From assembly GCA_943737045.1 (NCBI GenBank), contig CALSFV010000211.1, positions 1,272,501 through 1,336,500 of the forward strand: a DNA stretch of 64,000 nucleotides. The letters are read 5' to 3'. This document shows, one piece after another, positions 33,810 to 45,340 of the stretch (positions within the stretch are counted from its first letter, which is position 1; each line of letters opens with the position of its first letter). Position numbers and translations under genes: made by a program. Under the pieces are notes generated by a model. That model saw only the letters and a list, made by a program, of their open reading frames with translations. It did not search any database and was not told the origin of the DNA. The stretch comes from Parapristionchus giblindavisi. Taxonomy: Eukaryota; Nematoda; Chromadorea; Rhabditida; Diplogasteridae.

Positions 33810-34020
33810 CTATTAAATACACTGAGAGCAAACTTACCCAAATATGGGTAATAGATTTGCCAACTTACGATACTTGAGTACACGATTTGCCCACATTCGG
33901 GCAAATGGTAGCCCAAAAACCACCGATTTGCCCATATACAGGCTAGCATTTGTCTGAATACGGGCAAATCGTTCGCCAACTAACGGCATTCGGGTAAATT
34001 TAATCTCTGTGTATTAGATT
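33810..34020. mobile_element. Small inverted-repeat element (AATACACTGAGAG ends)
   Basis: AATACACTGAGAG faces CTCTGTGTATT. The interior repeats GATTTGCCCA and CGGGCAAAT in both orientations. It is a MITE-like intronic insertion. Confidence 0.6.
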
Positions 34021-34517
34021 ACTGATGATGAATGTTGTTGCATCATGGCTTAGCCGTTTATCAGGAATACTAACCCAGTATTCGAAATTACGACTGTTTG
34101 GTTGTTGATTTGTAGTTTAATCTTTGATCTCTCAGGAGGATGTCTACTTTACATTCCCTGAGGATATCGTGGCCAAGCTCGCGCGTGACCCCGAAATGCA
34201 AGCTGTGTGATCCGAGAGGTTTGTAGTCTGATCTCTGAACGTTGTGTAGTCTGATCTCTGATCGATTATTCTTTGTAGTTTGATCTTTGATCTCTGATCT
34301 TTCAGGCTCGAAGACGGCCAAGTTTCATGCTTCCGGCAAGCCGTGATGATCGCGAGATGACTTATCTCATCACCAACGTACCCTCACGGTTGACCCGATT
34401 CGACAGGCAGTCAGCAATGGGAAAGAGGCCTGCGAGGTGCCACAAATGAAAGAGGTAAATCAATTATAATAATAATTTAATTTTAATAATAATAACAATA
34501 ATAATAATAATTTAATT

Positions 34518-34553
<36 letters not shown>

Positions 34554-34775
34554 TATTCTCAGTTATCCAATCGATTGTGTAGTGTACCGATGGGCGATTG
34601 CAGCTGAGTCGTACGATGACGAGATGGACGGATGCACGGTCACACGAGGTTATTGATTGATTGATTATTGATTGATGCTGGGGATCAAAGATGAAATACT
34701 CGCAATGCGATGATGCACGTTTTCAACTCCTATCAGACTACGAGTTGGCTTTGTGAAATCAGAGGCTGTGTTCAT

Positions 34776-34966
34776 CATGCATGGGCGTCAACATGGAGGT
34801 GCCCCCTGTAAAATTATGGCTTTTCGAAAATTTGTGGAATGCCCTCTGTAAAAAATTACATTTCGGCGAAATTTTTGAAAAAAAGTGAAGGCCCCCTGTG
34901 AAATTAACCATTTTTAGTACGGATGCCGCCTGTAGAATCGAGCTCCAGGTACCCCGCCCATGTATG
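34776..34966. mobile_element. MITE family H, copy 2 (reverse orientation)
   Basis: It is 191 bp, the same length as copy 1, with ends CATGCATGGGCG and CGCCCATGTATG. Target duplication GTGTTCAT/GTGTCCAT has one mismatch. The right flank overlaps the start of a family K hairpin. Confidence 0.88.
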
Positions 34967-34969
34967 GTG

Positions 34970-35089
34970 TCCATGAACGCTGGCAAACGTGACGTCACAA
35001 GTGTAGGCGGAGGAGACCTTTGCCAGAGATCCTCCACGTATGTTTGTGACGTCACGTTTGCCGGCAAACTATTTGCCAACGTTCATGGA
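34970..35089. repeat. Foldback family K, copy 1
   Basis: TCCATGAACG and CGTTCATGGA ends, GTGACGTCAC pairs, and GTAGGCGGAGGA opposite TCCTCC. Family relatives are at 39,629-40,262 and 43,115-43,256. Confidence 0.75.
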
Positions 35090-35371
35090 TAAGGCCTCTG
35101 GGTGACCTAAATTATAAGTGGATAGATCAAAGTACAAAGATGAATGATCAATTGGAATCGGACTATCAATCACACACACTTTTGCTCAACTCACATTTTC
35201 AGTACTATAAACTGACCCGTAATTGTTAAACACTGATATTGTTTCGCTAAAATGTTTTTTCTCTCTCTTTATCTCCGAAACATGAAAAAATACACTTTTT
35301 TACTAGCCAACCAATGTACAATCTCATCCATCCATACCCACATCCCCGATGCGTTCATTTGAAGGAATACA

Positions 35372-35446
<75 letters not shown>
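35372..35446 (+). repeat. (ATT)n microsatellite
   Basis: A pure trinucleotide run of about 75 bp, interrupted at its 3' end by MITE family H copy 3. Confidence 0.95.
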
Positions 35447-35608
35447 CATACATGGGCGGGGTACCTGGAGCTCGATCATACAGGGGGCTATCACTTTTTT
35501 TTTCAAAAATTTCACCTAAACGTCATTTTTTTTTACAGTGGGCATTCCACAAATTTTCTAGAAACCCTAATCTTACAGGGGGCACCCCCATGTCGGTGCC
35601 CATGTATG
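35447..35608. mobile_element. MITE family H, copy 3
   Basis: 162 bp, ends CATACATGGGCG and GCCCATGTATG, inserted in an ATT array so its duplication (ATTATTAT-like) cannot be separated from the repeat. Interior is shortened relative to the 191-bp copies. Confidence 0.88.
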
Positions 35609-36159
35609 ATTATTATTATTATTATTATACATATTATATCAATTCAGCCAGGAGAGACCTGCTGTAGAAAAAAAGGGTAAATATTTTCTAGATAAATACT
35701 TGTAGTGGTTTTGTTGATTAGTTTCTTTATTATTTTTGTGATATGAGATTTGGATGGTGTGTGCGGTTGATGCTTCTTGAATGACTCATGAATTATAATC
35801 ATATTTAAACATGCAAATGCACTCATGATGAACGCCTATTTCAGGTTAGACCAAGTTTGATCATTGTCGTGGTGAAGTTTGTCATCGATCTGTTGATCTA
35901 CAAAATGGGCAGAAACTGTCCAAGGTGGGTTATTTATTTATTGATTAATTTTTCGGTCTCTAAGGTTTCGATTCAGTTGGATGGATGCCTTCCACGACAT
36001 ATCCGCTTTCTGCCGCTGCACAAGTGGTGTCGCCGGGAGACATCTCCACTGATGATCTACCTGACGAGTGTGTGCGGTCTCTTCATACAAAGACGACGAC
36101 TGTGCACCGAAGGTGTCGCTAGCAGCACGCAGGTATGATAGCATTGAAGTTATTACAGT

Positions 36160-36282
36160 CATAGGTCGAAAAGTATGTTACAAAGTACCAAGCTTGACCG
36201 GATTTTGAGCCAAATTTGCCAAAAATCAAAAACCTGACCGGATTTTTTTTTGAAAACCGATAGCCTAGCTATTCGACCTATG
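36160..36282. mobile_element. MITE family I, copy 2
   Basis: 123-bp internally deleted copy, CATAGGTCGAAAAG to TTCGACCTATG, with a perfect ATTACAGT duplication (36,152-36,159 and 36,283-36,290). Confidence 0.92.
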
Positions 36283-36433
36283 ATTACAGTAGAACTTATT
36301 GATTAATTCGGTTTCATTGATGTTTATCGTCTCTGTCGTGTCTAGTTTTGATTACGGTCGAAGGGCATATCGTAGCTAGTATTTATTGATTCGTTTCATT
36401 CATGATTATTGATTGATGGTTTCTAGTTCACAG

Positions 36434-37050
36434 GCCCGTGAACGTCGTAGTTCCGTGTCGATGTGGATATCGTTTGAAGATAAGGACAGTCTGATGGACA
36501 GAAAGTGGACGACGTCCAGTGAGGTTTGTGTTTCAAACTGCTTGAGTATTTTCACTTTTTTGATTAAAGCTGTTTAGCATGTTTGATAAGGTTTGATTGG
36601 GGTGCCTATTCTCAAATATACGGAAATTTCCGCTGCCCGGAATATCGATTGATTATTCATTGTATTGATCTTTGATCTGTATGCTCAGACGTCGTCAACG
36701 ACTAGATCAACTCGATCTGAGTTTGGATATACGAAGAGGCTGATGGAAAGAAGAACGTCGTCTAGTGAGGTTTGTGTTTCAAACTGCTTATGTCATCTCG
36801 TTTGAAGTTAATATTTGCGTAGTGCGTGCTTTTTGGTGTGCTTGGTTGGGGTGGCCATTCTAAAGTATACGATATTTTCTGACGGCTGTATTATGTATTA
36901 ATTATTTGTTATCTCATTGATCTTTGATCTTTCGCAGACTCGACAAAGAGTGAGAATGAATCTCATACGGCGTCAATCTCACAGATTGACCTCTTTTACG
37001 AGCATCGTATGGACAATCTGCTGGAGAGAAGATGGACGATGCCCAGTAAG
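36434..37050 (+). repeat. Tandemly duplicated exons
   Basis: Three successive candidate exons end in related peptides: SLMDRKWTTSSE, RLMERRTSSSE and NLLERRWTMPSK. Each is followed by a GTTTGTGTTTCAA donor region, the first two continuing identically as ACTGCTT. They look like an exon-plus-donor unit copied in tandem. The third needs a different entry phase, so it has probably decayed. Confidence 0.5.
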
Positions 37051-37449
37051 GTTTGTGTTTCAAGCAATGGTTGTATTTTCGTGCAATATCGGCAAATAAC
37101 CGATGTGAAAAGGAATAAACTGTTGAGTCTACGGTAGTGTAATGATTGATTATTGATCGTTGCAGGTTTACTGACCGTACGCATCGATGATCTACACTGT
37201 ATCTGGCTGGCCTCGAGAAGGACAACGCCATCACCTTCAGTGATACCCACCAGGTACTGCGATACAACAATTGTATTAGAATATTTTAGATTGATAGAAA
37301 ATACAAGAAGTGATGACAATAGCAGTGAGAGAATCTAATTGTAAGTGAAGGAAAAGCATTGATCGTAACGTGATTTAATTTAAAGCTAATTCTGGTATAT
37401 TATTTTTTTCCAGTCTAATTATACATAGTTCGCTTACGTAAGGTTGTGA

Positions 37450-37600
37450 GAGTGTAGAAGTGTAAAGGCACACCCCAAGATAATTTTACTCTCCGCTCTG
37501 GCACTACTCTGGCACAGACAAAGAAAGCGAGAGGGTGTGGCCAGATCGGAGAGTTACAAATTAGCTCGGGATGTGCCTTTAAAAGGCCACTTCATCGTTA
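37450..37600. repeat. Inverted repeat around AAGGCACACCCC
   Basis: AAAGGCACACCCCAAGATAATTTTACTCTCCG-type arm pairs with the GGAGAGTTACAAATTAGCTC-GGGATGTGCCTTT arm. A half copy is at 61,495-61,545. No target duplication was determined. Confidence 0.65.
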
Positions 37601-37748
37601 GTGGTCAATGCTTCGCTGTTAAAAAACTATTGATTTTTTTGATTGCATTACCAATATGAGGTTTATATCAAGATTAATATGTCAGTAATTTCAGGCAGTG
37701 CCTATAAGTTCAGTGAAGCGAACGCCATCGCCTGCCACCTCAAAATAA

Positions 37749-39380
37749 TAGAATGATGTGATGATGTTGGCTTGAGCGAGAGCAAAAAAATTAAAAATAA
37801 ACAGAAAATAAAAAAAGAAAGAAAAAGAAGAAAAAAAGAAAAAGAAAGAAAATAAAAAGAAATAAAGAATTATAAAAAGAAAAATAAATAAATAAATAAA
37901 GCCCGTTGCTCGCCCCTCGTCTTTCCATTCTCCGCCCCTTCCCCCAGTGTCCCAACCTTTATTCACATGATTTTTGAATATCTTTAACGAAAAATGCCCC
38001 CCTAATACTCTCCCCCGATGAATCCTTGACATATCCCTTTACGTCCCTTCCACCTCCTTCTCTCTTTTCGTCACATTTTCGTATTACATGTCATCCTCAT
38101 TCAGTGTCATCCTCATTCAGTAACCACAATGTAATTGTGTAATATGTAATATGTACGTATATCCCCACAGCATTTTTTTCTTTTAGCTTTTCGCCTGTAA
38201 ATTTCATAGTGTTTATCATTTGCTCGTTAGAGGATCCTAATTCCTGTTGTTTTGTACACTTAATCACCTTGTTCTGTATAGTTTATGACTGTATTTATAC
38301 TACGCTTATTATTATTGTTTAATTTTTCATTTTCGATTATCTATAACATAATTACTTTGCAATTTATTCACATTGTTTCTTTATTAAATTATACATTATA
38401 CTTGAAATTTTCCATTACTGTCCATTTTCGATATACTTTTTATACGATTGTTATATTGTTTAGTTAGTTTGTTTTTTATATCATTATCTAAGCCATAGTT
38501 GTCCATACAATTCTTATGTATAATTCCCGTAGACCTCGGATATTCTTTCTACCCTCTCTCTCTAATATACTATTTTCGTAAATTACATTCATACCTACCC
38601 ATACCCGTTATGAAATGGCAGTGATAGTATTTCTCATTTCATATTAGGTCATTCTCGTAGTTTTTTTCGAAATTATTTTCGTTCTACTTCATTGTATTCT
38701 TTTGTAGTGGATACCTTATCCACTACAAAAGAGATCACTTTGGATAGAAATATCCAAGACATTTCCCATTTCTTTTGCCACTGAGGAAATGTCTCTAAGA
38801 ACATTCGAAAGCTTATCCGAAAATGGAATGAATATTATTAATATATTATTATTATTATTATTAATGACAGCCATACTAGGCAGCGTTTTTTTTTGATTTT
38901 TTTGCTGACAGCCTTGCTTTTCCATCGCGGCCTTGCGCATAGCCTTTCCTCGCAAAAATTGAAAAATTTCTATTCCAATCCGCATTTAAAAAATTTCCGC
39001 GCTCAGTATCCCCCTTCCCCGGTTTGCGAAAAGCCTTTTAGGAATGGTGTCAAAGACAATGTTTGAACACATAATTTACTAACGGGGCATATGAATAGCA
39101 GTAGAGGTCGAAAAAAACAAGTTACGAGGAAGAACTACACTTTTTCTGTACAATATTATTCAGCTGTGGTCAATTTTTCTGAATGCACAATCAAATCCAT
39201 GTTAGAATAACAACGATTACTGAAGTCTTGTCATTAGATTCGTTTTATTTCATTCGCACAACTAGCCAAAAACGATGCGGCATCTATATTTATCCTAAAT
39301 AAAAAAATAAAAAATAAAAATTTCGTCCTAAATAAAAATAAAATAAAATAAAAAATAAAAAAATCGAAAAAAAACATCCC
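37749..39380. other. 3' UTR-like and intergenic AT-rich sequence
   Basis: After the TAA at 37,746 comes an A-rich run with several AATAAA motifs (37,860-37,905), then T-rich sequence to 38.6 kb. A minus-strand open frame at 38,716-38,985 ends in a peptide without recognised homology. Repeated AAATAAAAA runs lie at 39,298-39,370. No gene is supported. Confidence 0.4.
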
Positions 39381-39628
39381 CGAGTTGGGGTTGTCATGCA
39401 GGCTAGAGTATCCGAAAGTTTAATGGATACGCCTCACTATAAGGTCTCCGTCTCATAGATCACTAGAGATCCCCCAGCCAGGTAAGTTTGCTGTAACTCT
39501 ACTCAGAACTGCCACACGGTTCAGCGTATTCTAAAATGTAATGGATACGCCTTACCGTAGAGTTTCGGTCTTTAAGACCACTAGAGAACCCCAGCCAGGT
39601 GAGTATGCTGCAGACCAATCCCGGTGGT

Positions 39629-40262
39629 CGTATGCATGAACACCGGAAAACAGTTTTCCTTGAAAATGTGACGTCGTTAGTAGGGATGTGCATTTTTGCA
39701 TTTTTCATTTTTCGATACTTTCTCAAAAAAGTTTTCAAAAATAATTCGAAAAAATCGACAAATTTAAGACATTTTTTTCAAAAAAATCATAAAATTGTAA
39801 TCAAAAATTTCGCAAGGGAAAACACTGTTTAAATATTTTTTTCGAATCTTTCTTTTTTTTTAAATAAAAATTCGAAAATTTTTCGTTTTTCGATTTTTCG
39901 ATACTTTCTCGAAAAATTTTTCAAAAATAATTCGAAAAAATCGAAAAATACTTTCACATAAAAAAATCATGAATATTTAAAAATTTATGACATTTTTACA
40001 AAAAAAAATAATAAAATTGTGAAAACACTGTTTAAATATTGTTTCGAATTTTTCGTTTTTTTTTAAATAAAAATTCGAAAATAAATTTTTCGTTTTTCTA
40101 TTTTTTTCCGAAAAACTTTTTCCGCACATCCCTGGTCGATAGCGTAGGCGGAGGCGTTTTTTTATTTTTATTTTTATTTTTATTTTTTTCCAAAAATACT
40201 CCGCCTACGATAATGACGTCACATTTTCCTGTAAAACGGTTTTCCGTTGTTCATGCATACGG
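39629..40262. mobile_element. Foldback family K, copy 2, interrupted by family L
   Basis: CGTATGCATGAAC and GTTCATGCATACG ends and paired GTGACGTC and GTAGGCGGAGGCG / CTCCGCCTAC blocks. The left arm is split by the element at 39,681-40,134. Confidence 0.8.
39681..40134. mobile_element. hAT-like MITE family L, copy 2
   Basis: 454 bp, TAGGGATGTGC to GCACATCCCTG, TTTTTCGA-rich inside. 8-bp flanks GTCGTTAG and GTCGATAG (39,673-39,680 and 40,135-40,142) differ at one base. It is inserted in a family K hairpin. Confidence 0.88.
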
Positions 40263-40342
40263 TCACAGCTTAGAACGGTCATACAGGGCAGCGTATTCTA
40301 AAGCGCAATGTCCAAGCTTTATCGTAGAGTTCTGGTCTTTAC

Positions 40343-40506
40343 CATAGGTCGAAAAGCATGTTACAAAGCACCAAGTCTGACCGCATTTTGAGCCAAAATT
40401 TCCCAAAAATCAAAAAAAAACCTGACCGCATTTCGACCAAAATTTGCCAAAAATTGATAAACCTGACCGCATTTTGAAAACCGATAACCTAGCTATTCGA
40501 CCTATG
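40343..40506. mobile_element. MITE family I, copy 3
   Basis: 164 bp, CATAGGTCGAAAAG to TTCGACCTATG, with a perfect GTCTTTAC duplication (40,335-40,342 and 40,507-40,514). Confidence 0.92.
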
Positions 40507-40767
40507 GTCTTTACGATCAGTAGAGAACCCCAGCCAGGTGAGCTTTATCCCCCTCTGTTACCATCCCTTCTCCCCTCCCCCATCTCTCCCCCTCCCCTCT
40601 CCCCTTCCCCCATCTCTCCCCTCTCCCCTCTCCCTTCCCCATCTCTCCTCGGATCTGGCGCGAATGGCCGAATGGGAAATAGCCAGGTACGGTAGGCGCA
40701 CACAGTGTGATTAGCAATCGTGAAGTGGCTTTTTCTGACCTTGAAGGGAGTACTGTAATCGTTGCAG

Positions 40768-42176
40768 GAAGCGGGAGAGGAGGATACGGAGTTACCCGAG
40801 ATATCGACCAAGTTGAACCAAGCAACGAGGAAGGACTAGTATCAGGTAATGATGGTGGTACTTATCGATCGTCTCTTTGTTTTGTTCTCGATTTCACAAT
40901 TGCCAACCAGCATCTTTCATGTTTTACACGATTATGATATAGAGTGATGGTAGATTAAGGATGATATATACTTGTCCAATTTTGCGTCTTGAGTGCAATT
41001 CATTCATGAAAATAAAAAAAAGATGGTGTGATATCCATGGGATATTTAAATATATATTATAGAGATATATATATATATATATATATATATTTAAATATCC
41101 TCTCCACACACTTGAAGGGTCGGGGGTGACATACACGGACCATACATTTTCGGTACCCTCGCCGTCTATTTTTATATAGTAGGTTAATTCTTGAAATAGG
41201 GTGGGTTGACTCACAAAATTCGTTATTTTCGCATAAAAATCTTTTTTTTAGCTTCATTTTGTATCAAGTGGCCTAAAATGAGCCTTATAAAGTGGGCCAA
41301 TCCTCGCACTGCGAGGGTATGGCAATGTGTGCACGCGGACCTTCACTATATATCATAATCGTTTGAAACATGAATGTGCCGGGTTGTAAATTGTGAAAGC
41401 ACTCTGATGCCCCCAGTCAATTTTCTATTAAAAAAGTTGCCTGGTGTCCCAATTCTACTACACCACTTCATTTTTTGCACAATTTTACACAGAAGAAGGA
41501 AAAAAACGCCGAACTTTTGGTGCCCCTTCCTTGAGATAAAATATTTTGTTTAAAAAATGACATTTATCATAGATGTGCGTCGAGTTTGGCATTGGCAAGA
41601 TGACGGCCAATTTCGGTCTGACGGCGCGACAATTCGCGGAGAATCCTGTCTGGAAGAGGCACGATGTCGAGCAGGCACAGGTACGGTATATTGATTTATC
41701 GATCGATAAATTTTTGTTCATGCCAGCTGCTGTAAATGTTGTTAGTTATTATATATATCGCGTCTAGCATGTAAATTTTATTTTTCAAGCCATTTGTGGA
41801 CGGCGTTGTTGCCAACGACAATACCCACCCAATTTAGCCAAAATTCATGTAAAAATCAAAAAAAGATAGTGCCTCAACTTTTCCATGTACCAACCGATTT
41901 TTGCGAATAGCTTCGTCATAGATTTGCTACATGTGGTCAGGTTTTCACAAAAAATCACAAAATGCAATGATGTAATAATAATAATAATAATAATCATTAT
42001 ATTTATGCTAATATTTATGCAGCATATTGTATGCAATATGTTTTTAAACACTATTTGCATCTTATTGATAGGTTGATCCTCACGTGACCGCTGAAGACGT
42101 CTCGACGTCGTTCCCCTCCGTCGATGACGTCATCAATGGATTCATGCTCGCCAAGCAGATCTCGAGAGAGCCCGCG
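40768..42176 (+). pseudogene. emb-5: SPT6 (EMB-5) exon fragments with an in-frame stop
   Basis: Exons 40,768-40,845, 41,573-41,680 and 42,072-42,176 are all phase 0. They match the SPT6 segment before the YqgF-like core: KLNQATRKD, then FGIGKMTANFGLTARQFAEN, RHDVEQAQ, and DDVINGFMLAKQISREPA (SPT6 has LTPEQFGEN and a QI-REPL motif at these places). The first exon contains TAG at 40,837-40,839, where the family has Met-Tyr. Alignment length across the stop is unchanged, so it is a substitution and not a frameshift. SPT6 is a nuclear elongation factor and H3-H4 chaperone of about 1,500-1,700 residues; about 95 are here. No further exons are found before the inverted-repeat cluster at 42.27 kb. 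It is a partial, probably dead copy. Confidence 0.78.
41141..41331. mobile_element. MITE family J, copy 3
   Basis: 191 bp, CATACATTTTCGGTACCCTC to GCAATGTGTG, about the length of copy 1 and closely similar, with GTATATAGT-like interior blocks. Flanks resemble each other (ACACGGAC, CACGCGGAC) but do not give an exact duplication. It lies between the first two SPT6-like exons. Confidence 0.8.
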
Positions 42177-43114
42177 GTGAGTACGGTAGATTCGAAGATA
42201 AGCGACGGTAGCGACCTCGTAGTGTTTATACTTATCATACATTGCCATACCCTCGCAGTGCGAGGACCACACCACAGTTTGGCGACGAAGTTTATTTCGA
42301 ATCCAATCGATTCGGGAATTAGCGCATTCGAATCCTTGTCTTGTTCTAACAATTATTGCCAAGGAAAGTTTTTTGATCAGCGGCCAATGAAGGCTGGAAT
42401 TGGGAATTTTCTCACTGTTTTCCCATAGCCTAGCTAATTTTTTTATTTGCTCAATATCTTCTACATATTATATTACACCTTCATTTTAAGATTCATAATT
42501 TTTTAAAGAGGTGAACTTTGTAAACGAATCGTTTTCTTAACGACAATCGTGAATTGTGGTGTGCCTCCACAGTGCCCGACGACGTTTGCTAATCTGTCAA
42601 TTCGGAAATTTAGTAGTTTAAACATATTTCACCGCTGTTCTAGTAATGACTGATAATGAGGTATACGACTACTCGTCTTCGGAGTGCACCTGCACGGTAT
42701 ACAATATATGACACAAATATATCATATTTCCGTTTTTTTCGTTATAAACTGCTTAAAAGTTGTCAAATCGTTTCCATTTTTTACAGGTAATCCTACTGTA
42801 TATGGTTCTTTTGGCAATTACTTGGCGAGATATCGCAAAAGGCAAAATTTTTAAATTTAATTTGCCGAAATGGTGAAATTGACGTTTTTCTGTTTTATGT
42901 TCTAACAAGGGAATGGTCTGAGGGCACATATCCCGGTCTTCGCGAAACTTTGAGGGTATACTAATTCGAACGCGCTGATTTCAAATCCGTTTTAAAATCC
43001 TGCACTTTATTTAAGACCACAATTCAACGTTGTGATAAAATAGCAAAAGATAAATGCGTCAGGTGGGAGTTGAACCTGCCCCTTCCATAAAGCCCCCCAT
43101 AGGATTATCACCTG

Positions 43115-43256
43115 TGGCCGTATGCAAGAACCATTTTCCGGGAAAATGTGACGTCATCAGCGTAGGCGGAGGCGTTTTCCAAAAATCCTCCGCCTACGCT
43201 AATGACGTCACATTTTCCCGGAAAACGGTTTTCCCGTTGTTCTTGCATACGGCCAC
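43115..43256. repeat. Foldback family K, copy 3
   Basis: The least interrupted copy: GTGGCCGTATGCAAGAAC at one end and its complement at the other, with GCGTAGGCGGAGGCG opposite CTCCGCCTACGC. Stems pair over nearly the full length. Confidence 0.88.
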
Positions 43257-43290
43257 TGTAAACAATGGGAAAGATTTGACAAGCTTTAAG

Positions 43291-43295
<5 letters not shown>

Positions 43296-43369
<74 letters not shown>
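43296..43369. repeat. (AT)n microsatellite
   Basis: About 37 uninterrupted AT units. Confidence 0.95.
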
Positions 43370-43372
<3 letters not shown>

Positions 43373-43950
43373 CACATGCTCACGCATAAACGATACAGTC
43401 GAAAAATTGTGAAGTAATAATTAATCAATATACTCTCAAGAACGGTAGATAAAGATTAAGATGATGGATGTGGCAAATGGGGTGGGAAGTCTCATGTGAG
43501 CTAGCCGTCCCTCTCATATCATCGTGTAGTTACTCATGTATATCGTATGAGTGAATGGAGGAGTTCTTGAGTCTGCTGGGAAGAGGACCAGTACTGCAGT
43601 CGATGATAGTGAGAATGACCAAGACGACACGTCACAATGGAGACACAATTGGGTAATGGTAGGTGCTATGGGGGAACTGTGAGGGATCAAAGTTCAGGCC
43701 GCGAAAATGGAAGGGTATTCACTTGTAATCAGTTTTTTTATGACGAATTAACGGAAATATGATATATTTGTGTCGACTATTGTATACCGTGCAGGTGTAC
43801 ACCGAAGACGAGGAGTAGTCGTATGCCTCAGTCATTACGAGAACAGCGGTGAAATATGTTTAAAACTACCAAACTTCCGAATTGACAGATTTAGTAACGT
43901 TGTCGGGTACTGTGGAGGCACACCTCAATTCACAATTGTTGTTATGCATC

Positions 43951-44410
43951 GTTACATTTGCCTTACGTGCCTACGCCGTAGCCCCTCCCTGCCTACGCCG
44001 TAGCGCCAGGGGTTACGGCGTAGGCACGTAAGGCAAATGTAACGATGCATTACAAAAAACGATTCGTTTACAAACTTCACCTTTTTAAACAAAATATGAA
44101 TATGAAGTTACATTTGCCTTACGTGCCTACGCCGTAGCCCCTCCCTGCCTACGCCGTAGCGCCAGGGGTTACGGCGTAGGCACGTAAGGCAAATGTAACG
44201 ATGCATTACAAAAAACGATTCGTTTACAAACTTCACCTTTTTAAACAAAATATGAATATGAAGTTACATTTGCCTTACGTGCCTACGCCGTAGCCCCTCC
44301 CTGCCTACGCCGTAGCGCCAGTTGTTACGGCGTAGGCACGTAAGGCAAATGTAACGATGCATTACAAAAAACGATTCGTTTACAAACTTCAACTTTTTAA
44401 ACAAAATATG
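43951..44410. repeat. Triple tandem array of a 156-bp hairpin-containing unit
   Basis: GTTACATTTGCCTTACGTGC begins at 43,951, 44,107 and 44,263, an exact 156-bp period. Each unit is a hairpin (GCCTACGCCGTAG inside, closing with GGCAAATGTAACGATGC) plus a spacer, CGATTCGTTTACAAACTTCA. The units are nearly identical. The same hairpin occurs singly at 15,300-15,406. Confidence 0.92.
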
Positions 44411-45034
44411 AATTTTAAACTGAAGGTGTAATATAATATGTAGAAGATATTGAGCAAATAAAAAATTTACCTGGGCTACGGGAAAATAGTGAGAATTAAT
44501 TTAATATAAATTTTTTTCGAAAATTCCTAATTCCAGCCTTCATTGACCGATGATCGAAAACTTTCCTTGGTAATAGGTTCTTACAAGGGAACCATAGCAC
44601 ATTCCAGTGGACTAGTGACGTGCACCATTCGAATCAGTATCCGATTCTGATAAGACACCGTTGATAAGCAATCTCAAATGTTTATGAACTTCTAGGAAAT
44701 TGACATTGAAATTTAGCCAAAAAAAGGGAAAAATAAGAAATTTTACGGGGGTTTGGAAATTCCTATGATATCCTACACAAATCATCCGGATGGGTTCATG
44801 AACTCTTCTATCAGCTACCCAAACAAGTACGTGTGTGGTGTAGTGGATAATTTGACTGCGCTTATTTTTGACTCTCATGAGTTCGATCCCCCTGCCGCAA
44901 TAACCTTTTGATGATTTTGTTGTTGTCAAAAGATGAAATGTTTTGCTGTGATTATGAAAGCTATAAAAGAGAACATCTTATCAGTGTGAACAACAACGAA
45001 ATGAGAACAACACATAATTAATGAACAGGTATAC

Positions 45035-45340
45035 AATGATCAGACATCAAGGCCTTGGAAGACAGTTCAAAAAAGGAAGCATTTAAAGTACTCACATGAT
45101 CTTTGATCCTTGTACTCTCATATCTGTTTTTCAGGTCATTCATTGCACGACCTCGTATGAAGTTTAACGGTTAAATTGAACACAATTTTTCATAGCATTA
45201 TTTTTGCAATCTCCTCTCATACGAGGTCGTGCAATGAATGACCTGAAAAACAGATATGAGAGTTCAAAGATCAAAAATCATGCGAGTTCTTTAAATGCTT
45301 CCTTTTTTGAACTGTCTTCCAAAGCCTTGCTGTCTGATTG
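45035..45340. repeat. Inner inverted repeat of element C
   Basis: Arms of about 120 bp (GGTCATTCATTGCACGACCT and its complement at the inner edge) around a loop of about 60 bp, at high identity. Both arms include GATCTTTGATC-like heptamers. Confidence 0.88.

Larger units (their letters stand above)
31983..37748 (+). pseudogene. Unrecognised multi-exon gene, probably decayed
   Basis: Candidate exons are 31,983-32,050, 33,472-33,646, 34,136-34,218, 34,306-34,457, 35,845-35,926, 35,965-36,132, 36,434-36,523, 36,689-36,769, 36,938-37,050, 37,166-37,253 and 37,695-37,748. The first three join in phase and give HIERVAATTPVTLT, SWLNTHLHLYYEVGVTEM, GWTGVRLTEGMEEDVYFTFP and EDIVAKLARDPEMQAV, which look like conserved protein. 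An in-frame TGA (34,208-34,210) precedes the donor, and the next exon has stops in every frame. A hydrophobic stretch (SLIIVVVKFVIDLLIY) follows at 35.85 kb. The last exons are Ser/Thr/Arg-rich and end SVKRTPSPATSK then TAA at 37,746. I do not recognise the family. The two ends could belong to different genes. Confidence 0.4.
39392..40540 (+). repeat. Three tandem units ending CCCAGCCAG-GT
   Basis: Units of about 110-130 bp share GTATTCTAAAATGTAATGGA-like and GAGAACCCCAGCCAGGTGAG blocks, ending near 39,478, 39,602 and 40,540. The third unit is swollen by two insertions, a family K/L composite and family I copy 3. Each unit ends in a donor-like CAG-GTAAG or CAG-GTGAG. No clear peptide is conserved. 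Confidence 0.6.

Noticed and set aside
38716..38985. Minus-strand open frame of 89 codons
   Set aside because: It lies in AT-rich sequence with an Asn run, has no acceptor or recognised homology, and no companion exons.
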